This document shows, one piece after another, positions 40,779 to 48,902 of a stretch of 48,937 nt of DNA. How positions within the stretch are numbered: the first letter of the stretch is position 1; each line of letters begins with the position of its first letter. This DNA is from Streptomyces spiroverticillatus (GTDB lineage: Bacteria; Actinomycetota; Actinomycetes; Streptomycetales; Streptomycetaceae): contig BMUX01000034.1 in the NCBI GenBank assembly GCA_014650415.1, forward strand, positions 1 to 48,937, in the 5' to 3' direction. The notes under the pieces are model-generated. The model worked only from the letters and a program-made list of their open reading frames with translations, did not search any database and was not told the origin of the DNA. The position numbers and the translations under genes are program-made.

Positions 40779-41740
40779 GCCGCCAGCTCCTTGTCGTACT
40801 GTCCGGGCTGCTGCTGCCGTACGGTCCGGGCGCGCAGGGCGAGCACCACGCCCACGGCCGTCGCGGCCACCAGCACATCGGCGGCGACGAGCGTCACGCC
40901 GTCCGGGCGGACGAGGGCCTGCCCGCGCAGGGCCTGCCAGGTGACCAGGCCCAGGAGTGCGGCGTACGAGGCGGCGGCGACGGCGGTCAGCCGCAGCCGG
41001 ACCACCGGGTCGGCGAGGCGGGCGACGTGCGGGGCCAGGGCGAGCAGCAACAGGGCCAGCAGCGGCAGGAGTTGCAGCGAGTGCATGCCGACGAAGTGCG
41101 GTATGCGCAGGTCGCCGCCGGTGGTGGCCCAGCCGGTCACCGGCATGGCGGGACCGCCGTCGGCGACGCCCACCCCGTGTGCGCCGACGGTGTCGGTGAT
41201 CCCGGCCTTGAGCTGGGCGGCGGTGGGCTGCGTCATCAGGAAGCCGAGCCCGGTGCCGGCGAGGGCGAGCACGGCGCCGGCCTTCACGGCGAGCGAGGTC
41301 GCACGCTCCAGGATCCTGGCGCGCAGCAGGAGTACGGCTATCACCAGGCTCCCCAGCCAGAGCACCACCACGGTGAGGCCCATCGCGGCGAACACCGAGG
41401 CGTCCAGGGAGGTTTCGATGTTGAAGTGGCTGCGCCTGCCCCGCGCGGCCTGGCCCGCTATGAGAACCATCTCGCCGACGCTGGCCGCGGCCACGACGTT
41501 CCCGGCCCACTTGCCGACCGTGGCCGCCCGGCCCTTCGGCAGCAGCGACAGCATCCAGGCGAGCGAGAGCCCGTACGCGGCGAACGACACGGAGAACTTG
41601 AACGGCTTGAACCAGACCGGCGATCCGACGACCGTCCGGTCGTCGACCACCAGCCCGATGCCGGTTAATACGGTGGAGGCGATCATCAGGAGCGAGAAGA
41701 CCACCAGAGGACGGTGCCAGGTACGCCAGACGGCAGGCAT
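40775..41740 (-). CDS. Multi-pass integral membrane protein, function unknown
   Basis: A 321-residue protein with about eight hydrophobic segments and short polar loops. No known motif was recognised. Segments such as SPVWFKPFKFSVSFAAYGLSLAW and IPHFVGMHSLQLLPLLALLLLAL (each in two parts), with PHFVGMHSLQ in one loop, suggest a conserved histidine that could bind a cofactor. The start is ATG at 41740 after a GGGGG run; a longer frame from 41773 lies in the operator. It is divergent from the MerR regulator, whose palindromes lie in the shared region, so it is probably its target. Confidence 0.75.
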   Translation of the reverse strand: MPAVWRTWHRPLVVFSLLMIASTVLTGIGLVVDDRTVVGSPVWFKPFKFSVSFAAYGLSLAWMLSLLPKGRAATVGKWAGNVVAAASVGEMVLIAGQAARGRRSHFNIETSLDASVFAAMGLTVVVLWLGSLVIAVLLLRARILERATSLAVKAGAVLALAGTGLGFLMTQPTAAQLKAGITDTVGAHGVGVADGGPAMPVTGWATTGGDLRIPHFVGMHSLQLLPLLALLLLALAPHVARLADPVVRLRLTAVAAASYAALLGLVTWQALRGQALVRPDGVTLVAADVLVAATAVGVVLALRARTVRQQQPGQYDKELAA

Positions 41741-41761
41741 GGGAAACCCCCAACAAGGAAT

Positions 41762-41801
41762 GGATAGTGGCACTAACCACTATCGGATAGCTAAACTATC
41801 C
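41762..41801. promoter_or_regulatory. Nested palindromes of the MerR regulator/membrane-protein promoter
   Basis: GATAGTGG (41763-41770) and CCACTATC (41777-41784) form one 8-bp dyad. GGATAG (41785-41790) and CTATCC (41796-41801) form a second. Outer GGATAGT/ACTATCC complete a nested set. The position, between two divergent genes, fits a MerR operator. Confidence 0.68.
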
Positions 41802-41855
41802 ATGTCTGGGCGGGAGTTGGCAAGGACCTTCCTCGGAGCGAAAGGTGAACAGGCA

Positions 41856-42494
41856 GTGCGCATAGGCGAGTTGAGCCGCAGGACCGGGGTTTCGGTCCCC
41901 ACGATCAAGTTCTACGTACGTGAAGGGCTGCTCCCGGCGGGGGAGTTGACCAGCCCCAACCAGGCGTCGTACGGGGACGGGCACGAGCGGCGACTGCGCC
42001 TGATCCGCGCGATGCTGGGCGTGGGGGGCCTGTCGCTGGCCCGGATCGGGGAGATCCTCGCGGTGGTGGACGACACGTCGCAGCCGGTGTTCAAGCTGAT
42101 GGGCGAGGTCGCCGGGACGGTGGCTGCGCCGAGCCTGGTCGGCAGCGGCGAACCCTCGGACGCGGCCCGCGAGTCGGTGGCCGCCCTGGGCGAACGCCGG
42201 GGCTGGCACGTGCCGCCCGGCCACCCCGACGGCGACGCCCTCGCCCGCACGCTGACGGAGGCGGAACGCCTGGGCCACGAGGACTTCGCGGTGGCGCTCG
42301 ACGCGTATGCGGAGGCGGCGGAGAAGGTGGCGGAGGCGGACCTGTCGTACGTCCGGGGGCTGGGGGCGCGGGACGACGTGCTGGAGGGGGTGGTGGTCGG
42401 GATGATGCTGGGCGACGCGATGTTCGGCTCGCTGCGGAGGATCGCGCAGGCGGAGGAGACGGGCCGCATTTATGGCAGGGGGGAGGGGGCTTAG
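41856..42494 (+). CDS. MerR-family transcriptional regulator
   Basis: A 212-residue regulator. It starts straight into the MerR winged helix, VRIGELSRRTGVSVPTIKFYVREGLLPAG (in two parts), followed by the wing helix RRLRLIRAMLGVGGLSLARIGEIL. The C-terminal part (about 100-212) is a helical effector-binding region of the kind used for hydrophobic ligands; no cysteine metal site is seen. The start is GTG at 41856 with AAAGGTGAAC upstream. An ATG at 41802 would add 18 residues but would lie on top of the operator palindromes. It probably controls itself and the divergent membrane-protein/ABA4 operon. Confidence 0.9.
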   Translation: MRIGELSRRTGVSVPTIKFYVREGLLPAGELTSPNQASYGDGHERRLRLIRAMLGVGGLSLARIGEILAVVDDTSQPVFKLMGEVAGTVAAPSLVGSGEPSDAARESVAALGERRGWHVPPGHPDGDALARTLTEAERLGHEDFAVALDAYAEAAEKVAEADLSYVRGLGARDDVLEGVVVGMMLGDAMFGSLRRIAQAEETGRIYGRGEGA

Positions 42495-42514
42495 GGGCAC
42501 GGGCCCGTGCCCCT
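42493..42514 (+). terminator. Palindromic terminator after the MerR gene
   Basis: A perfect 22-base palindrome, AGGGGCACGGG then CCCGTGCCCCT, sits at the merR stop codon. Confidence 0.75.
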
Positions 42515-42968
42515 GTGCGGCTCCGCCGCGCGGGGCGCCCCTTCAGGGGCGCGGGGAACTGCGCGGCCAGCCACGACGCGCTTGCACGGGAACCGGTCCC
42601 CTCTTGCCCCGCGGGTTTAGGTGAAGGGGCGGGGCTGGGGACCTCTTGGCCCGGCGGGCCGGTGCTTCACGTGCCCGGCCCGGGGAGGCGCCCCGAGGGC
42701 CCTGGGGCTGCGCGCACCCGGCGTGCAAGGTGCGGGCAGGGGCGGTACCGGGGCGGGACCGGAGCGAGAGGGGCCGCCCCCTTGCCCGCCCGTCCCGCCC
42801 CCGGGGGGCGGCCCCGCCGCCCAAGGGGGCTGGGGAAGAGAGGGGGGAGGGGGCGGCCCCGCCGCCCGAGGGGGCGAGGGGGCGCCCTCAAGGGGGCTAG
42901 GGGAGAGGGGAGGGGAGGGGGCCGGTCCCAGGCCCAGGGTCCGGCCCCCTCCCGCGCAGCGTGACCGC
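42515..42968. other. GC-rich intergenic stretch of about 450 bases
   Basis: There is no believable gene here: the open frames consist of Gly/Arg/Pro/Ala only. It contains the repeat copy at 42546-42574 and G-run/C-run inverted repeats, strongest around 42775-42905 (GGGGGCGGCC-type and GGCCCCGCC-type blocks). Similar blocks lie at about 955-1010 and 26530-26570. It separates two transcription units and is probably non-coding. Confidence 0.6.
42546..42574 (+). repeat. Dispersed intergenic repeat, copy 3
   Basis: Third copy of the element at 876-904 and 37388-37416. It differs from copy 2 by one base (GGCC against GACC in the core). Its flanks (CTTCAGGGGCGC upstream) also resemble copy 2. Confidence 0.75.
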
Positions 42969-43814
42969 TCAGGCCGAAGCCGGCTCCGTCTCCCGCTCCA
43001 CCTGCTCGTTCCACTCCCTCTTCACCGCACGCCACGCGTCGTCGTCCTGACCGAGGCGCCAGTAGCCCGAGATGGAGAGCCGCTCACGGGGGATCTCCCG
43101 CTCGACCCGCAGCAGCCGCCGCAGCTCCTTCACGAAGCCCGCCTCGCCGTGCACGAACGCGTGCACGTCACCGGCGGGGAAGTCCAAGTCGCGCACAGCG
43201 GCGACCAGTTGCTCGCCGACCGGCGCGGAGCCCCGGTGCAGCCAGGTCACCTCGACGCCCGCCGGGGACTCGATCTTCTGCTCCTCGGCCGCGTCCGGGA
43301 CCTCCACGAAGGCGTGCACGACCGCACCCTCCGGCATCCGCTCCAGCGCGGCGGCGATGGCGGGCAGGGCGCTCTCGTCGCCGACGAGGAGGTGCCAGTC
43401 GGCGGCGGCGTCCGGGGCGTACCCGCCACCCGGCCCCAGGAAGCGGACCGTCTCGCCGACCTGGGCGCGGGCCGCCCACGGACCGGCCAGGCCCTCGTCG
43501 CCGTGCACCACGAAGTCGATCGCCAGCTCGCACGCCTCGGCGTCCCAGCTGCGGATCGTGTAGGTGCGGTTCGCCGGCCACTGCTCGGCCGGGAACTCCT
43601 CGCGGATGCGGGCCATGTCGAAGGGCTCCGGGTAAGTCACCCCGGGCGCCGGGAAGAGCACCTTGACGTAGTGGTCGGTGAACTCGTCGGCGGCCAGGCC
43701 CGCGAGGGCCTCGCCGCCCAGGACGACGCGCACCATGTGCGGGGTGATCCGCTCGGTGCGCACCACCTCGGCCTCGTGGGCGCGCGGTGCCTTGCGGGCC
43801 GGTCGTTCTGCCAC
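42969..43814 (-). CDS. Siderophore-interacting protein (FAD-dependent ferric reductase)
   Basis: A 281-residue cytoplasmic flavin reductase. The FAD-binding R-x-Y-(S/T) motif is RTYTIR at 83-88, followed by the FAD/NADP domain with VVHGDEGLAGPWAARAQVGE and FLGPGGGYAPD. The C-terminal SIP domain has HAFVHGEAGFVKELRRLL and ISGYWRLGQDDDAWR. It reduces ferric siderophore complexes to free iron in the cytoplasm. The start is GTG at 43814 with GGGGAGAG upstream. An iron-regulator palindrome lies 30 bases upstream, so expression should be iron-repressed. Confidence 0.93.
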   Translation of the reverse strand: MAERPARKAPRAHEAEVVRTERITPHMVRVVLGGEALAGLAADEFTDHYVKVLFPAPGVTYPEPFDMARIREEFPAEQWPANRTYTIRSWDAEACELAIDFVVHGDEGLAGPWAARAQVGETVRFLGPGGGYAPDAAADWHLLVGDESALPAIAAALERMPEGAVVHAFVEVPDAAEEQKIESPAGVEVTWLHRGSAPVGEQLVAAVRDLDFPAGDVHAFVHGEAGFVKELRRLLRVEREIPRERLSISGYWRLGQDDDAWRAVKREWNEQVERETEPASA

Positions 43815-43844
43815 GGTGCTCTCCCCAAACTGTGACTCAGGTAC

Positions 43845-43863
43845 TTAGGTATACCTAAGCTAA
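43845..43863 (-). promoter_or_regulatory. Iron box (DtxR/DmdR-type operator) upstream of the siderophore protein
   Basis: TTAGGTATACCTAAGCTAA matches the 19-bp DtxR/IdeR consensus TTAGGTTAGGCTAACCTAA at about 14 of 19 positions. The core CTTAGGTATACCTAAG (43844-43859) is a perfect palindrome. It lies about 30 bases upstream of the start codon, overlapping the expected promoter. Confidence 0.75.
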
Positions 43864-43867
43864 CAGC

Positions 43868-44773
43868 TCACCCTTCGAGCACCGAGAGCAGGCGCTGCAA
43901 AGATCCGCCCAAGCCCCACTTCCCGGCCAGCGCCTCCAGCGCCGCCGGATCGCGCGGCGCGTGCGGCAGCGCGGCGTCGAAGTCGGGCACGGGGACGTCG
44001 TCCGCGACCCGCACGACCTTGGGCGCGACCGCGATGTACGGCCGGGCCTCGTCCAGCTTCTTGCGCTGCGAGGGGGTGAGCTTGGCGGCGGGGTCGTCGA
44101 CGGCGGCCATGATCCCGGCCAGGTTGCCGTACGCGTCGAGGAGCTTGGCGGCGGTCTTCTCGCCGATGCCGGGCACGCCCGGCAGGCCGTCGCTCGGGTC
44201 GCCGCGCAGCAGCGCCAGGTCCACGTAGCCGGGGCCGTCCACCCCGTACCGCTCGCGGAGCCACGCCTCGTCGGTGACCTGGAGCGTGCCCACTCCCTTG
44301 ATCGGGTAGAGGATGCGGCGCTCGAGGGCGTCGTCGACGAGCTGGAAGAGGTCGCGGTCGCCGGTGACGACGTCGACCGGGCCCGTCGCGCGGGCGGTCA
44401 GGGTGCCGATCACGTCGTCCGCCTCGTACCCGTCGGCGCCGATCCGGGCGATGCCGAGCGCGGCCAGCACCTCCTCGATCACCGGGACCTGCGGCGAGAG
44501 CGTGTCCGGGGTCTCCTCGGCGTCCGGGGCGCCCTCGATCTCCTCGGCGACGCGGTGCGCCTTGTAGGAGGGGATGAGGTCGACGCGCCACTGGGGGCGC
44601 CAGTCGTTGTCCCAGCAGGCCACCAGGTCGTCCGGGCGGTGGTCCTGCACCAGGCGGGCGATGAAGTCGAGCAGGCCGCGCACCGCGTTGACGGGGGTGC
44701 CGTCGGGGGCGCGGACCGAGTCCGGGACCCCGAAGTAGGCCCGGTAGTAGAGGGAGGCGGTGTCGAGGAGCAT
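43868..44773 (-). CDS. 5'-3' exonuclease (flap endonuclease-like)
   Basis: A 301-residue nuclease related to the N-terminal domain of DNA polymerase I. The start MLLDTASLYYRAYF has the first metal-binding Asp. YEADDVIGTLT, VVTGDRDLFQLV and the helix-three-turn-helix segment LLRGDPSDGLPGVPGIGEKTAAKLL (in two parts) carry the other metal and DNA-binding residues. It probably removes flaps or RNA primers. The start is ATG at 44773; a GTG five codons upstream (44788) overlaps the AAGGTGA ribosome site and is less likely. It ends five bases before the iron box of the neighbouring gene. Confidence 0.9.
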   Translation of the reverse strand: MLLDTASLYYRAYFGVPDSVRAPDGTPVNAVRGLLDFIARLVQDHRPDDLVACWDNDWRPQWRVDLIPSYKAHRVAEEIEGAPDAEETPDTLSPQVPVIEEVLAALGIARIGADGYEADDVIGTLTARATGPVDVVTGDRDLFQLVDDALERRILYPIKGVGTLQVTDEAWLRERYGVDGPGYVDLALLRGDPSDGLPGVPGIGEKTAAKLLDAYGNLAGIMAAVDDPAAKLTPSQRKKLDEARPYIAVAPKVVRVADDVPVPDFDAALPHAPRDPAALEALAGKWGLGGSLQRLLSVLEG

Positions 44774-45099
44774 CAGGCGTCGGGTCACCTTCCCGATGAT
44801 GCCGTACGGCACTGACACCGGCCGGGCGAACGGAGGGGGCCGTCCCGTGCCCGGCGGAAAAGAGGACAAAACCGGGCCGAACGTCACCTTCGAAGTGAAC
44901 TGGATCACCTTTCGTTTGTCTCGTGTCACCCCGGGAAGCAGCGCAGTCGGAGCGGACCTCGTCCGAAGTTCAACTTCTTGATGCCGAGTGCATCTAGGGA
45001 GTGGGGCTTCCGGACGGGTGAAGCGGGCCGAATCCGCGCCGCTCCACGACCCGTCCACGGGGGTGCCGGGTCGTCTTCGGTTCAACGCGTGAGGTGTAT
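44774..45099 (+). promoter_or_regulatory. Upstream region of the glycine-betaine transporter with two palindromes
   Basis: No gene is seen in this 326-base divergent gap. It holds CACCTTCGAAGTG (44885-44897, one mismatch) and GAAGTTCAACTTC (44965-44977, perfect), both short dyads that could be operator sites. TTGATG at 44979-44984 and TAGGGA at 44995-45000 are weak -35 and -10 candidates. Confidence 0.45.
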
Positions 45100-46257
45100 G
45101 TGTCCAGGCTTCAGGCCGAAAACCTGTACAAGGTGTTCGGCAGACGACCCAGCGAGGCGGTCCGCAAGCTCGAAGGCGGTGCGGACCGCGAGGAACTGCG
45201 CGCCGACGGGACGACCGCCGCGGTGATCGACGCCTCGTTCAGCGTCGAGCCCGGCCAGATCTTCGTCGTGATGGGCCTCTCCGGCTCCGGCAAGTCCACG
45301 CTGCTGCGCATGCTCAACGGACTGCTGGAACCGACCTCCGGCCGCGTCCTGTTCGACGGCCAGGACGTCACCGCCCTGTCCGACAAGGAACTGCGCGACG
45401 TGCGCGCCAAGAAGATCTCCATGGTCTTCCAGCACTTCGCGCTCTTCCCGCACCGCAGCGTGCTGGAGAACGCCGCCTACGGCCTCGAAGTGCAGGGCGT
45501 CCCGCGCGCCGAGCGCGAGAAGCGCGCCCTCGAAGCCCTGGAGATGGCGGGCCTCAAGGGCTGGGAGAAGTCCTGGCCCGACGAGCTGTCCGGCGGCATG
45601 CAGCAGCGCGTGGGCCTGGCCCGGGCGCTCGCCACCGACGCCGACCTGCTCCTGATGGACGAGTCCTTCTCGGCGCTCGACCCGCTGATCCGCCGCGACA
45701 TGCAGGACCAGCTGCTCACGCTCCAGAAGACCCTGAAGAAGACCATCGTCTTCATCACCCACGACCTCAACGAGGCCATGCGCCTCGGCGACAACATCGC
45801 CGTGATGCGGGACGGCCGTATCGTCCAGCTCGGCACCGCCGAGGACATCCTCGTCACTCCCGCCAACGAGTACGTCGCCTCCTTCACCCAGGACGTCGAC
45901 CGCTCCCGCGTGCTGACGGCCGGCGCCATCATGGCCGAGCCGCACACCGCGATCGGCACCCGGGACGACGCGGGCAAGGAACTGCGCACCCCCCAGGACG
46001 TGCTGGCCGCGGCCCCGGCGAAGGTCGGCGCGGACACCCCGATCATCGAGCTGTTCACGCCGTGCTCGACGAGCGGTGTGCCCGTCGCCGTGACCGACGC
46101 GAAGGGCTCCCTGATCGGCGTCGTCCCGCGCTCCCGGCTGCTGGCCGTGCTCGGCGAGCCGATGGAACCGGCCCAGCCCCTGCCCGTACAGGACGAAAAG
46201 CCCGCAGTGGCCGACGAGGACGCCGAGAACGTGAAGAAGGTGTCCGCAGGTGCCTAG
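45100..46257 (+). CDS. proV: Glycine betaine/proline ABC transporter ATP-binding protein ProV
   Basis: A 385-residue ATPase. Walker A is GLSGSGKST, the ABC signature is LSGGMQQRVGLARAL, and Walker B is LLLMDESFSALDPLIR, with the H-loop in FITHDLNEAMRLGD. The insertion before Walker A (about 10-50, RRPSEAVRKLEGGADREELRADG) and the C-terminal CBS-like part (from about 275, with SGVPVAVTDAKGSLIGVVPRSRLL in two parts) are usual for ProV/OpuAA. The start is GTG at 45100 with GTGAGGT upstream; GTG at 45094 is an alternative that adds two residues. Its end overlaps the permease start by eight bases. Confidence 0.93.
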   Translation: MSRLQAENLYKVFGRRPSEAVRKLEGGADREELRADGTTAAVIDASFSVEPGQIFVVMGLSGSGKSTLLRMLNGLLEPTSGRVLFDGQDVTALSDKELRDVRAKKISMVFQHFALFPHRSVLENAAYGLEVQGVPRAEREKRALEALEMAGLKGWEKSWPDELSGGMQQRVGLARALATDADLLLMDESFSALDPLIRRDMQDQLLTLQKTLKKTIVFITHDLNEAMRLGDNIAVMRDGRIVQLGTAEDILVTPANEYVASFTQDVDRSRVLTAGAIMAEPHTAIGTRDDAGKELRTPQDVLAAAPAKVGADTPIIELFTPCSTSGVPVAVTDAKGSLIGVVPRSRLLAVLGEPMEPAQPLPVQDEKPAVADEDAENVKKVSAGA

Positions 46258-48880
46258 GCTCCCCCTCGGCCAGTGGGTCGACTCCGCCGTCGACTGGCTC
46301 ATGGCCAACGTCAACTGGCTCTTCGACTTCATCTCCACCGTCATCGGCGGCATGCAGGAGGGCATCTACGCCGTCCTCGGCGCCCCGAACGCGCTGCTCA
46401 TGGCCGGCATCCTCGCCGTGATCGCGTTCTGGCTGCGCGGCCTGACCGCCGGCGTGGCCTCCTTCGTCGGCTTCGCGCTGATCGACTCCATCGAGCTGTG
46501 GGACGACGCCATGTCGACCCTCTCGCTCGTGCTCGTCGCGACGATCATCACGATGATCATCTCGATCCCGCTGGGCATCTGGGCGGCGCGCTCCGACAAG
46601 GTCAGCGCCGTGGTCCGGCCCGTCATGGACTTCATGCAGACCATGCCCGCCATGGTCTACCTGATCCCCGGCGTCCTCTTCTTCGGCGTCGGCCCGGTCC
46701 CCGGCATCATCGCCACGATCATCTTCTCGCTGCCCCCGGGCGTACGCATGACCGAGCTGGGCATCCGGCAGGTCGACGGTGAACTCGTCGAGGCGGCGCA
46801 GGCGTTCGGCACCAAGCCGGGCAACATCCTCAAGCGCATCCAGCTGCCGCTGGCCCTGCCCACCATCATGGCGGGCATCAACCAGAAGATCATGCTCTGC
46901 CTGTCCATGGTCGTCATCGCGGGCATGGTCGGCGCCGGCGGTCTCGGTGGCGCGGTCTACCGCGCGATCGGCAACGTCGACATCGGCCTCGGCTTCGAGG
47001 CGGGCATCTCCATCGTCATCCTGGCGATGTACCTGGACCGCATGACCAGCGCGCTCGGCACCGCCGTCTCCCCGCTGGGCCGCCGCGCCCTGGCCAAGGC
47101 CCGCGCCATGATGACCGGCAGCGCCAAGATCTGGTCGTACCGTCCGCAGCCCGTCGTGGCCGTCGCCGGCATCGTCGTCCTCGCGCTCGTCGCGGGCAGC
47201 ATGAGCCTGTTCGGCGGCAAGAAGGCCGACACGGCCTCCGACCCGTCGCAGATCGGCAAGGGCAAGAAGATCTCCATGGGCTACATCCCGTGGGACGAGG
47301 GCATCGCCTCCACCTTCCTCTGGAAGGAGATCCTGGAGCAGCGCGGCTTCACCGTCGACGCCAAGCAGTACGAGGCGGGCGCGCTCTACACCGGTCAGTC
47401 CACGGGTCAGATCGACCTCAACACCGACGCCTGGCTGCCCACCACGCACGCCACGTACTGGGCCAAGTACAAGGACAAGCTGGAGGACATGGGCGCCTGG
47501 TACAGCCCGACCTCCCTGGAGCTGACCGTCCCGGCGTACATGAAGGACATCAACACCCTCGACGACCTCAAGGGCAAGGCCGACCAGTTCGGCGGCAAGA
47601 TCGTCGGCATCGAGCCGAGCGCCGGCGAGATGGGCCTGCTGAAGAGCAAGGTCATGCCGGCGTACGGCATCGACAAGGAGTACAAGCTCGTCGAGGGCTC
47701 GACTCCCGGCATGCTGGCCGAGCTGAAGCGCGCCTACGCCAAGCAGGAGCCGATCGTCGTCCCGCTGTGGTCGCCGCACTGGGCGTACAACGACTTCGAG
47801 CTGAAGAAGCTCAAGGACACCAAGGGTGCCTGGGGCAAGGGCGACGGCGTCCACACGCTGGCCTCGAAGGACTTCTCGAAGAAGAACCCCGAGGTCGCCA
47901 AGTGGATCAAGGACTTCAAGCTGGACGAGAAGCAGCTCACCAGCCTGGAGGCGCAGATCCAGAAGTCCGGCAAGGGCAAGGAGCAGGACGCTGTCCGCAC
48001 CTGGCTCAAGGACAACCCGGGCCTGGTCGACAAGCTCGCCCCGGTCGCCAAGGCCGCCAAGAACGCCGACGGCAAGGACGAGCGCGAGCGTGCCGTCGAG
48101 ATGGGCTGGTTCCCCTGGGAAGAGGACATCGCCGCCACGCACCTGTGGAAGAACGTCCTGGAGGAGCGCGGCTACAAGATCAACCTCAAGCAGTTCGAGG
48201 TCGGTCCGATGTACGCGGCCCTCGCCGGCGGTGACGTCGACGTCCAGCTCGACGGCTGGCTGCCGTACACGCAGAAGAACTACTGGGACAAGTACAAGGA
48301 CAAGCTGACCGACGTCGGCTCCTGGTACGGACCCACCTCCATCGAGGTCGCCGTCCCGTCCTACGTCAAGGACGTGAAGTCCCTGGAGGACCTCAAGGGC
48401 AAGGGCGACACGTTCAAGGGCCGGATCGTCGGCATCGAGGCGGGCACCGCCACGATGAAGAACCTCAAGGAGAACGTCCTTCCCGGCTACGGCCTGGACA
48501 AGGAGTACGAGGTCGTCGACAGCTCCACGCCGGGCATGCTGGCCGAGCTGAAGCGCGCGTATGCCAAGAAGGAGCCGGTCGCGGTCCTGCTGTGGACGCC
48601 CCACTGGGCGTACAACGCCTACGACATGACCAAGCTCAAGGACTCCAAGAAGCTCTTCGGCGAGGGCGACCGCCTGCACATCATCGGCAACAAGGACTTC
48701 GGCAAGAACTACCCGCAGCTGACCAAGTGGTTCAAGGACTTCAAGCTCAGCGAGAAGCAGCTCGCCAGCCTGGAGGACGAGATCCAGCAGCGCGGCACGG
48801 GGCACGAGGACGAGGCCGTCAAGGCCTGGATGAAGGACAACCCGGGCATCGCGGAGAAGATGGCCCCGACCTCGGGCTGA
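46250..48880 (+). CDS. Glycine betaine permease fused to two substrate-binding domains
   Basis: An 876-residue ProW-ProX fusion. Residues 1-290 are the permease: about six transmembrane helices, with the coupling segment ELVEAAQAFGTKPGNILKRIQLP (in two parts). A hydrophobic anchor at about 300-322 leads into the first OpuAC-type binding domain (about 338-600, starting KISMGYIPWDEGIASTFLWK). A second, related domain (about 620-870) starts MGWFPWEEDIAATHLWK. Both have the Trp/Tyr residues that cage quaternary amines (WLPTTHATYWAKY and WLPYTQKNYWDKY). The start is GTG at 46250 with AAGAAGG upstream. With ProV this is a complete osmoprotectant importer; a separate binding protein is not needed. 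Confidence 0.93.
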   Translation: MPRLPLGQWVDSAVDWLMANVNWLFDFISTVIGGMQEGIYAVLGAPNALLMAGILAVIAFWLRGLTAGVASFVGFALIDSIELWDDAMSTLSLVLVATIITMIISIPLGIWAARSDKVSAVVRPVMDFMQTMPAMVYLIPGVLFFGVGPVPGIIATIIFSLPPGVRMTELGIRQVDGELVEAAQAFGTKPGNILKRIQLPLALPTIMAGINQKIMLCLSMVVIAGMVGAGGLGGAVYRAIGNVDIGLGFEAGISIVILAMYLDRMTSALGTAVSPLGRRALAKARAMMTGSAKIWSYRPQPVVAVAGIVVLALVAGSMSLFGGKKADTASDPSQIGKGKKISMGYIPWDEGIASTFLWKEILEQRGFTVDAKQYEAGALYTGQSTGQIDLNTDAWLPTTHATYWAKYKDKLEDMGAWYSPTSLELTVPAYMKDINTLDDLKGKADQFGGKIVGIEPSAGEMGLLKSKVMPAYGIDKEYKLVEGSTPGMLAELKRAYAKQEPIVVPLWSPHWAYNDFELKKLKDTKGAWGKGDGVHTLASKDFSKKNPEVAKWIKDFKLDEKQLTSLEAQIQKSGKGKEQDAVRTWLKDNPGLVDKLAPVAKAAKNADGKDERERAVEMGWFPWEEDIAATHLWKNVLEERGYKINLKQFEVGPMYAALAGGDVDVQLDGWLPYTQKNYWDKYKDKLTDVGSWYGPTSIEVAVPSYVKDVKSLEDLKGKGDTFKGRIVGIEAGTATMKNLKENVLPGYGLDKEYEVVDSSTPGMLAELKRAYAKKEPVAVLLWTPHWAYNAYDMTKLKDSKKLFGEGDRLHIIGNKDFGKNYPQLTKWFKDFKLSEKQLASLEDEIQQRGTGHEDEAVKAWMKDNPGIAEKMAPTSG

Positions 48881-48902
48881 TCCTCCAGCGGTACGACGAC
48901 GC

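Noticed and set aside
41802..41802. ATG at 41802 as the start of the MerR regulator
   Set aside because: It would overlap the operator palindromes and add 18 residues before the conserved helix-turn-helix; GTG at 41856 has a good ribosome site.
42775..42905. Repetitive GC blocks that look like a small tandem array
   Set aside because: No regular repeat and spacer length is present, so it is neither CRISPR nor a true tandem repeat; only G-run/C-run inverted repeats.
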